From assembly GCA_937858775.1 (NCBI GenBank), contig CALLYX010000413.1:1-7300 (forward strand): a DNA stretch of 7,300 nucleotides, given 5' to 3'. The stretch is from an uncultured bacterium (GTDB lineage: Bacteria > Auribacterota > Tritonobacteria > UBA1439). The notes under the pieces are model-generated. The model was not told the DNA's origin. It ran no database searches and saw nothing but the letters and a program-made list of their open reading frames with translations. Within the stretch, counting starts at the first letter, position 1. Each line of letters begins with the position of its first letter. The translations under genes and the position numbers were made by a program. Below, piece after piece: positions 1 to 5,566 of this stretch.

Positions 1-1330
1 GTCGCCGGTTCCGCCCTATCCGCCGCCTCGCCCCCCGGCGCCGCCCCCGACCTTCGCAACCTCCGGGAGTTCGGCTGGTTCGTCTACCCGCTCCCCCTCG
101 GGCCGCTCTACATCCCGGCGGGCCTCATCCTGGCGCTCGGCGGCGCGCTCCTCTTCATCCGCGACGGCATCGGCGGGAAGCGCGGCGCCTTCCTGCTGGT
201 AGCCCTCCCCGTCTGCGCCTTCCTGCTGTTCCGGAAGTTCATCTTCCCGTCGTACCCATGGGCCGTCAGGCGTTTCATGCCGCTCGCCTTTCCGGCGGCC
301 GTCCTCCTCATGGCGTATCCGCTCGGCCGCCTCGCCGGGCGCAGGGGGGCCGGGGGGGCGGCCGCGGCGGTCGCCGCCCTTCTCCTCCTCTCCTGCATGC
401 GCTTCTGCTACGCCGGCCACGTCCGTCCGACCGACTACGCGGGGATGGTGGAGTTCCTCTCCCGCATGGCCCGCCGGCTCGACCGCGGCGGGATCCACGT
501 CTGCGAGGGGAGCGGCATGGCGGCCCCGCTCGACTGCGTCTACGGCATCGATATCCTGCAGCTCTCCGGCCAGGACCCCAAGAAATGCCGCGCCGTGGAA
601 AGGGTGATGCTGCGATGGCTGGCGCGGGGGCGGCGGGTCTACTACATATCCCGCGGCGGCTGGCCCCTCTCGGCCGAACTCGACTTCGTCCCCGCCGGTT
701 CGATCCCCCTCATCACCGACCATCTCGAGCAGCGCGTGGGGGCCTTCCCGACGAGACGAGTGCCCGTGGAGATCACCGCGCGCCTCTTCCGCGTGACGGC
801 GCTCGGCGGCGATCCCGAGGCCGGGAGATCGAGGAGGGTCATCGATATCGGGGAGGACGCGTTCTGCCTCCTCGACGGATTCCACGGGCCGGTGATGCGG
901 TGGGAGGGGGGGCGAGGCAAGCCGGTGCGGCGCTGGGCGCGCTGGACCGGCGGCAGGGCCTCGCTTCTTATCCCCACATTCGGTTCCCGGGGCGACCTCC
1001 AGGTGGTCATGCGGGCCGCCGCGGGCGGGGACCGCCCCGGCGGGGGCGTCCCGGCCGTGGTCTCGGCCGGCGGGAGGGAGATCGCAACGGTCCCGGTCGG
1101 CCCATCCATGGGCGACTGCCGTTTCACCGTCCCCGCCTCCGTTCTGCCCCCCGGCAGGAGCCGGGCCGCTATCGAGATCCGCTCCCCGGTCCGTGAGGCG
1201 CCCAGCGGGGAATCCCCCCGGACCGCGCGAGATCGGCATCTGCATCGACAAGATCGAGGTCTCCCGCGCACCCGACTCGGCGGGGCGGGGACCCGCCGGC
1301 GCCCCCGGCCGCGACCGCGGCGGCCCATAG
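1..1330 (+). CDS. Polytopic membrane protein, GT-C glycosyltransferase-like, C-terminal part (5' truncated, frameshifted)
   Basis: The frame is open from the first base, so the N-terminus lies outside the window. Four hydrophobic segments are visible at about 106-159, 184-231, 274-330 and 349-400. The third follows an Arg-Arg pair and a YPW motif, as in the last helices of GT-C (PMT/ArnT-like) membrane glycosyltransferases. A soluble domain follows (about 415-860), then a beta-sandwich-like domain (about 862-1330) that starts at DGFHGP and has alternating strand-like segments. After about 1228 the coding frame moves from frame 1 to frame 2: EIGICIDKIEV is encoded from 1229 and the gene stops at TAG 1328-1330. 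Read without correction, frame 1 continues to 1461 as an arginine-rich tail with poor codon use. Family membership is inferred from topology and motif style; substrate is unknown. It could also be a membrane protein of another family with a carbohydrate-binding-like tail. Confidence 0.75.
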
Positions 1331-1411
1331 GGGCCGGTGCATCGAACGCCGCCCTCCCCCCGTCGAGCGAAGCGCGCCCCCTGATTCCAGGCGCGCGCGG
1401 CGGCGCTCTTT

Positions 1412-1419
1412 GCTACCAT
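1412..1419 (+). promoter_or_regulatory. Possible extended -10 promoter element for the lipoprotein gene
   Basis: TGCTACCAT gives an extended -10 (TGn followed by TACCAT, four of six matches to TATAAT), about 38 bases before the ATG at 1458. No convincing -35 element lies 16-18 bases upstream, where the sequence is alternating GC. It would give the lipoprotein gene its own transcript in the 127-base gap after the corrected end of the upstream gene. Weak on sequence alone. Confidence 0.3.
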
Positions 1420-1445
1420 GGGACCCTCCGGCGGACGTTCCCGGC

Positions 1446-1452
1446 AAGGAGG
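1446..1452 (+). promoter_or_regulatory. Strong Shine-Dalgarno site that sets the start at 1458
   Basis: AAGGAGG, a full match to the anti-Shine-Dalgarno core, sits five bases before ATG 1458. This is why 1458 is preferred over the in-frame ATG at 1410, which lacks such a site and would place 16 polar residues ahead of the signal peptide. Confidence 0.85.
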
Positions 1453-1457
1453 CGCGG

Positions 1458-2435
1458 ATGAGGGGCGGCATCAGGGCCGTGGCGCTTTTCGCGCTCTGCG
1501 CGGCGGCCGCCTGCGCGCGGAAGACGGTGGCGATCGAGAACCGCTACTCGCGCGGCGATGAACTCTCCTACCGTCTCGTCACGAGAAGCGCCGGCACGAC
1601 TTCGACGGCCGGGCTTCCGGGCGCCGAGGCGAAGACAGAGACGCCCGTGAAGATGGAGATGGAGCTCCGCTACAAGACCTTCGTCAAGGACGTGGACGCG
1701 CGGGGGACGGCGGAGATCGAGACCGGCTTCGAGCGTTTCGCCTCCCTCAGCGAGAGCGGCGGCTTCGCGGTGCGCATCGAGGCGGACGGGAAGGGGGCGA
1801 GGGTCATCCATGGCGAGACGGTGTCGAGAGATTCCCCCGGCCTCGACGAGCTGAAGGCGTTTTTCGCGAAGCCGATGGCGTTCACCGTGGACAAGCGGGG
1901 CAAGACCCTCTCCCCGGCCCGGGCGGGCGCGGGCGGCGGGATACTTCCCCAGATGGACCTGAACAACGCGCTTCAACAGGGTCAGTTCATCCTCCCCGAG
2001 GGCCCGATCGCCGTGGGCGGCTCTTGGAGCGACGAGCGCAGCGCCGCTCTCGCCGGGTCGATGGCCGTCGGCGCACCGGGCGCGGGGAGAGTCGGCATCC
2101 GCACGCGCTACACGCTCGCGCGGCTCGTCAACCGCGGGGGAAGGACATGCGCTGAGATCGCGCTGCGCGGCGAGCTGGATATGAAGGATGTGGCGGTCAA
2201 CCCCGCGGGCGCGGCGGCGCAGGGCGTCGGCCTGAAGACGGTCTTCGACCGTCTGAAGCAGACCGACACCGGGACCATCTTCTTCGACATCCAAAGGGGG
2301 CGCCTCATGGAGATGCACGTAGACACGCTCCAGGAGATTTCGATGACGATGGAGATCCCGGATGCGGGGGCAGGCCGGAAGCTCGTCTCCGCGACGAAAC
2401 TCAAGACCTCCTCGGATCTGAAGCTCGTTGAATGA
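1458..2435 (+). CDS. Putative lipoprotein, DUF6263-like, function unknown
   Basis: This encodes 325 residues. The N-terminus has basic residues (R2, R6), a hydrophobic stretch and Ala-Ala-Ala-Cys with Cys19, followed by Ala-Arg-Lys. It reads as a lipoprotein signal, though Ala rather than Leu at -3 makes the lipobox imperfect, so a membrane-anchored or simply exported form is possible. The rest is strand-rich, without transmembrane segments or visible catalytic motifs. The pattern of a GD-x-x-x-YR segment near the start, a charged segment on the theme of FTVDKRGK in the middle, then LPEGPIAVGGSW and a late FFDIQRGRLMEM segment resembles DUF6263-type lipoproteins. These are widespread in environmental bacteria and have no established role. 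The start is fixed by the strong ribosome-binding site. No intrinsic terminator with a T-run follows it. The existence of the gene is clear; the family assignment is moderate. Confidence 0.88.
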   Translation: MRGGIRAVALFALCAAAACARKTVAIENRYSRGDELSYRLVTRSAGTTSTAGLPGAEAKTETPVKMEMELRYKTFVKDVDARGTAEIETGFERFASLSESGGFAVRIEADGKGARVIHGETVSRDSPGLDELKAFFAKPMAFTVDKRGKTLSPARAGAGGGILPQMDLNNALQQGQFILPEGPIAVGGSWSDERSAALAGSMAVGAPGAGRVGIRTRYTLARLVNRGGRTCAEIALRGELDMKDVAVNPAGAAAQGVGLKTVFDRLKQTDTGTIFFDIQRGRLMEMHVDTLQEISMTMEIPDAGAGRKLVSATKLKTSSDLKLVE

Positions 2436-2559
2436 CGGCGATGCCCGCCGCGACGGCTTGCCTCGCCGCGGCCCTTCGCGCGCGCACCCCTCCGGATAAG
2501 CCCCCGGGGGATCGGCTCCATGCAAGATGCCGGAATCCCCTTTCTCCGCGTTTTTCCGA

Positions 2560-2588
2560 TTGACGCGCGCGGGCGGCGGTGTTAATCT
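2560..2588 (+). promoter_or_regulatory. Candidate sigma-70-type promoter for the GloVer-repeat gene
   Basis: TTGACG (2560-2565, five of six matches to the -35 consensus) is followed after 17 bases by TAATCT (2583-2588), which keeps the key T1, A2 and T6 of the -10 box and is preceded by an extended TGt. Transcription would start near 2595, about 95 bases before the ATG. The surroundings are locally AT-richer than the rest of the window. No operator is recognisable. Confidence 0.45.
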
Positions 2589-2678
2589 CAAATCCTCGGG
2601 ATTGCCGCGCCCCCCGGCCGGGGATGGATCGGCACTGCCCGCTCAGCGCGGGTGGTGGCGGATCGGCGGCTTCCGCGG

Positions 2679-2686
2679 AAAGGGGG
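2679..2686 (+). promoter_or_regulatory. Ribosome-binding site for the start at 2692
   Basis: AAAGGGGG lies five bases ahead of ATG 2692. Together with the signal peptide that begins exactly there, it rules out the longer in-frame reading from 2527. Confidence 0.65.
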
Positions 2687-2691
2687 TGTCC

Positions 2692-4263
2692 ATGATCGCG
2701 CGTATCGTGATGGCGGCGGTGCTGCTGCCCTGCCTGGCGGCGGCGGCTTCCGCGCAGACGTACACGGTGTTGCACGAGTTCGGGTCCGTCCCCAACGACG
2801 GCTACGAGGCAACAGGGCCGCTGGTCTCCGACGGCGTGAAGCTTTACGGCGTCACCTTGGATGGCGGCGACAACGACGGCGGGACGATCTACTCGCTGAA
2901 TCTCGACGGGAGCGGCTACGCCGTCCTTCACTCGTTCGAGCACGGCGACGAGCCGGTCGGAGGGCTCGCGTTGGCGGACGGCGCCCTCTACGGGACAACA
3001 TGCCACGGCGGCGCGAACGACGACGGCATGGTCTACTCGATCAAGACGGACGGCAGCGGCTTCACCCCCGTCTACAGCTTCCTATCGCCGGGAGACGACC
3101 CTGATCCGAGCCCGGTGACGGTATCCGACGGCACGATCTACGGCCAACTGGAGAATGATCCGGACGGGGGGTTCGATGACGGGGTCGTCTACTCCGTAAA
3201 GACGGACGGCACCGGCTACACCGTTCTCACCGGCTTCGGCAACCAGCCCGGCGACGGCGAACTTCCATGGGGCAAACTGCTGCTCGAGGGCGGCGCCCTG
3301 TACGGCGCCACCAAGTATGGCGGGCCGTACTATGCGCATTTGGGGACCCTCTTCTCCCTGCCCGCCGCGGGGGGCGCACATTCGATCCTGTGCGGCTTCT
3401 CCGGCGACGACGGCTTGTTGCCGGTGGGCGGGCTCGTCTCGGACGGCCCCCGTCTCTACGGCAAGGCGCTTTCCGGGATGGACATGGTGGGTCCGACGGC
3501 AAGGATGGGGTCACCATTCATACTGCCGGGCAGCTGCGTCTTCGCCATCGACAAAAGCGGCGCCGGCTACACCATCCTCCGCACATTCGACATCGACGCC
3601 ACCTTTGTGCTCAACGACGGCCTCGCGCTTGACGGAAACCGGCTCTACGGCATCGTCAACGGCATCGCGGGGCTGGATGGAACACCGGGTTTTTTCAACC
3701 CCGGCCAGCTCTTCTCCATCGACACGAACGGCGCCGGATACCGGGTGCTGCACATGTTCGACGGCCTAGCCAAGGGCAAGGGAGCGATGCCGTCGAGCGC
3801 GCCGCTCATCCTGGACGGGGTTGCGTACGGGGCGACGATCTACGGGGGCAAGGAGGACGATGGGGTGATCTACTCGTTCTCAATTCCCTCCCCGCCGATC
3901 ACGCTGACGCCCAACAGGTCGGAGTTCTTCTCGACCGACTATATAGCGGTCAGGGCGAACGTCGCAGCCATCCCGGGCCGCTGCATCCCGTTCATCCGCG
4001 TCACACCGCCGAGCGGGCAGCCCCTTTATTGCGTCCAGGGGCGGGGCTTCACGGAGGTCCCGACGCCGTTCCTCGGCTTCCCCGGTATCGTCACGGTCCC
4101 GGCGCCGATAACCGACTATCCGGTTTTCGACACGCTCTTCAGGGGGATGCCGCTCGGGGAGTACACGCTCGAGGGCGGCGCGATCGACGTCGAGAAGACG
4201 ACCGACCTGCTGAATCCGGTCTACGTGGGACCGGTCGACTCCCAGACGCTGGTCATCCGGTAG
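2692..4263 (+). CDS. Secreted GloVer-repeat protein, probable seven-bladed beta-propeller with C-terminal beta domain
   Basis: This encodes 523 residues. A signal peptide with Arg4, a hydrophobic core and a likely cut after ASA (before QTYT) sends it out of the cytoplasm. Seven copies of a repeat follow, each with a strand containing LYG (IYG or AYG in some), a Gly/Asp-rich turn such as GGANDDG, a second strand of the YSI or YSL kind, a DGSGY-type turn and a closing strand ending in Phe. The LYG positions start at 2842, 2986, 3136, 3298, 3454, 3643 and 3823, a spacing of 48 to 63 residues. This is the GloVer repeat found in secreted choice-of-anchor proteins. The first strand (TYTVLHEF) would complete the last repeat, as in a propeller closed by its own terminus. 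About 120 residues of a second strand-rich domain follow (3895-4260), with two Cys. No anchor, catalytic motif or sorting tail is visible. Molecular function is unknown. Codon use is somewhat more AT-tolerant than in the neighbours. Confidence 0.9.
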   Translation: MIARIVMAAVLLPCLAAAASAQTYTVLHEFGSVPNDGYEATGPLVSDGVKLYGVTLDGGDNDGGTIYSLNLDGSGYAVLHSFEHGDEPVGGLALADGALYGTTCHGGANDDGMVYSIKTDGSGFTPVYSFLSPGDDPDPSPVTVSDGTIYGQLENDPDGGFDDGVVYSVKTDGTGYTVLTGFGNQPGDGELPWGKLLLEGGALYGATKYGGPYYAHLGTLFSLPAAGGAHSILCGFSGDDGLLPVGGLVSDGPRLYGKALSGMDMVGPTARMGSPFILPGSCVFAIDKSGAGYTILRTFDIDATFVLNDGLALDGNRLYGIVNGIAGLDGTPGFFNPGQLFSIDTNGAGYRVLHMFDGLAKGKGAMPSSAPLILDGVAYGATIYGGKEDDGVIYSFSIPSPPITLTPNRSEFFSTDYIAVRANVAAIPGRCIPFIRVTPPSGQPLYCVQGRGFTEVPTPFLGFPGIVTVPAPITDYPVFDTLFRGMPLGEYTLEGGAIDVEKTTDLLNPVYVGPVDSQTLVIR

Positions 4264-4288
4264 GGGAACGGAACGCGGACGGCGCGCG

Positions 4289-4321
4289 GGCAGGGGGGCG
4301 TACTCCCCCCTGCCTCTTTTT
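4289..4321 (+). terminator. Strong Rho-independent terminator after the GloVer-repeat gene
   Basis: A perfect 10-base-pair stem (GGCAGGGGGG at 4289-4298 with CCCCCCTGCC at 4305-4314) encloses a six-base loop and is followed by TCTTTTT (4315-4321). It starts 25 bases after the TAG stop and should isolate the next gene from this transcript. Confidence 0.92.
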
Positions 4322-4340
4322 CCTTCGCGCGCCGCGGAAC

Positions 4341-4370
4341 GCCCCGCAGGGGCAATTTACGCGCAGGGGC
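4341..4370 (+). promoter_or_regulatory. Direct repeat and small hairpin overlapping the ribosome-binding site of the next gene
   Basis: CGCAGGGGC occurs twice, at 4345-4353 and 4362-4370. The second copy contains the only Shine-Dalgarno-like stretch (AGGGG, 4365-4369), three bases before ATG 4373. The GCCCC at 4341-4345 can pair with GGGGC of the first copy (three-base loop) or of the second copy, which would cover the ribosome-binding site. The repeat is seen directly; any regulatory role is inference. No clear -10/-35 pair is visible between the terminator and the start. Confidence 0.3.
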
Positions 4371-4372
4371 CT

Positions 4373-5518
4373 ATGAGCGAAGCAAGAATAACCGCGCGCG
4401 CAGCCGGGCTTGCCGCTCTATTCCTCATGCCGCTCGGGGCCGCCGCCGTCGAGGAGATGGACCCGGCAGCGTTCCTATCGGCGTATAAAAGCAGCGTCGC
4501 GGGCAACGCCAGCGGCTGTTTCGTCCGCCTCGCGGACGAGGAGGTCTCGCGGCGGTTCGAATCGCTCCTGGAGGCCGTGCTCGCGGGGGACGCCGCCGCC
4601 GCGGACGAGGAAGCCGAGGGCCTCGAGGCGGCCGGGGTGCGCTACCGGGTCGTCCGCCTCGTCGGCACGGCGGGTCCGGTTCTCGGATTCATGGAGGCGG
4701 TCCGGCCGGGCGATCCCGACTACAGGGGGTGGGGCGCGGTCCTGGCGCGCCCCGGCCCCGCCGGCCGGGTTGTCTACGGGGCCCCCCACCCGAAGGCCGA
4801 CCTGTACAGCGAGGAGATCGCCTTCCAGGCATTCCTCGCCAATCCCCTCGCCTTGGCGGCTGTGCTCGCGGGGGCGCACCGGAACGCCGTCGGGGACGGC
4901 GACGGCGACGGCGCGCCGGATTCGGACGCCGCGAACGACACGGAAAACCTCTTTCACGCCGTCACCCGCCGCCTCGCCCGGCGCGGCCTCGACCGCGGGG
5001 AACCGCTCTGGTTCCTCCAGTTCCACGGGGCCGCCGACAGGGACGCGGAGCCGTCCGTCGTCGGGTCGGACGGCTCGGGCGCCCCCTTCATCCGCCCCGG
5101 AAGCCCGCTCGCGGCCATCGACAGCGCCGTCGATGACGCGGGGCACATAACGATGGGGGTCTGCGGGCTGCGCGAGGGGGAAGGGGACGACGAGGACGGC
5201 GCGTACGCGCTCGACGCGTCGAACAATCTACAGGGGGCCATGCTCGCGGCGCTCGGTCAGCGCCACGCCTTCATGCACTTCGAGATCGAAAGAACCGCGC
5301 GCGACGAGTGGCGCGCGGGCGCCGGCCCGGGGCACGACGGGATCGCCGGCCTGCTGGAGGCGATCGCGTCCATCCTGGCCTCGACCGGGCCCTCGGCCCC
5401 CCCGCCACTCCCCGCCCGGATCAGCTTCCAACCCGCCGCGTCCGAAGCCCCCGCCGGCTTCCTGGCCGACACGGGGTCGGCCTTCCGCTTCATGGACGGA
5501 CCCGCGTGCGGATGGTGA
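4373..5518 (+). CDS. Secreted protein of unknown function, zinc amidohydrolase/carboxypeptidase-like motifs
   Basis: This encodes 381 residues. A signal peptide (R5, R9, hydrophobic 11-24, likely cut after GAAA at 22-25) is followed by a globular domain of about 280 residues and a low-complexity Ala/Pro-rich tail. Candidate metal or active-site positions come in an order resembling N-formylglutamate amidohydrolase and poly-gamma-glutamate hydrolase-type folds: APHP (H139) with D143 and E147/E148, then AHR (H169, R170), LQFHG (H218), a NNLQG segment (N284-G288) and FMHFEIER (H302, E304). The Asp-rich DGDGDG run at 175-180 resembles a calcium-binding loop. I do not recognise a named family. The similarity is by motif style, so the reaction is unproven; a peptidoglycan-peptide or other amide substrate would suit an exported enzyme. 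The gene stands alone: a terminator lies upstream, and a convergent gene ends 48 bases after its stop. The start has only a weak, close ribosome-binding site but fits the signal peptide. Confidence 0.82.
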   Translation: MSEARITARAAGLAALFLMPLGAAAVEEMDPAAFLSAYKSSVAGNASGCFVRLADEEVSRRFESLLEAVLAGDAAAADEEAEGLEAAGVRYRVVRLVGTAGPVLGFMEAVRPGDPDYRGWGAVLARPGPAGRVVYGAPHPKADLYSEEIAFQAFLANPLALAAVLAGAHRNAVGDGDGDGAPDSDAANDTENLFHAVTRRLARRGLDRGEPLWFLQFHGAADRDAEPSVVGSDGSGAPFIRPGSPLAAIDSAVDDAGHITMGVCGLREGEGDDEDGAYALDASNNLQGAMLAALGQRHAFMHFEIERTARDEWRAGAGPGHDGIAGLLEAIASILASTGPSAPPPLPARISFQPAASEAPAGFLADTGSAFRFMDGPACGW

Positions 5519-5566
5519 GCCCGCGCGCGCCGGCCCCGAAGCCGCGGCGCACCGGACGCCCGCCCT
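5519..5566. other. Convergent junction between two genes, no clear terminator
   Basis: Forty-eight GC-rich bases separate the two stop codons. Short GC inverted repeats are present, but none has a convincing stem with a T-run in either direction. Termination here may be Rho-dependent or may lie inside the facing gene. Confidence 0.5.

Larger units (their letters stand above)
2436..2691. other. Intergenic region between lipoprotein and GloVer-repeat genes
   Basis: This is 256 bases without a supported gene. It holds a GCCGCG/CGCGGC inverted repeat (2447-2452 and 2467-2472, 14-base loop, no T-run) that is not a convincing terminator, a CCCCCGGGGG palindrome, a promoter-like site at 2560-2588 and the ribosome-binding site of the next gene. 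Upstream in-frame codons from 2527 are open but do not look like protein. Confidence 0.6.

Noticed and set aside
1391..1412. GC-rich inverted repeat followed by TCTTT as a terminator of the first gene
   Set aside because: The only pairings are four to five bases of alternating GC with poor loops and a three-T run; too weak to call.
16..1419. 467-residue minus-strand frame opposite the membrane protein
   Set aside because: It is long only because high GC suppresses stops. It has no hydrophobic core pattern or motif, while the plus strand encodes clear transmembrane segments.
1330..1461. Frame 1 continuation of the membrane protein, ending in an ATGA overlap with the lipoprotein start
   Set aside because: The tail is Arg/Pro-rich, has A/T at most third positions just after 1228, and looks like out-of-frame reading. 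The ATGA overlap is taken as coincidence, given the better frame 2 ending at 1330.
2447..2472. GCCGCG/CGCGGC inverted repeat as a terminator of the lipoprotein gene
   Set aside because: A six-base stem with a 14-base loop and no T-run is expected by chance at this base composition.
1413..2591. 392-residue minus-strand reading frame opposite the lipoprotein gene
   Set aside because: Its composition is Arg/Gly/Ala-rich, without domains or a ribosome-binding site. It is a GC-driven shadow of the plus-strand gene, which has a signal peptide, a strong ribosome-binding site and coherent strands.
2527..2691. Upstream in-frame extension of the GloVer-repeat protein
   Set aside because: It would put 55 non-conserved-looking residues before a perfect signal peptide and would begin upstream of the promoter-like site. 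The ribosome-binding site at 2679-2686 supports ATG 2692.
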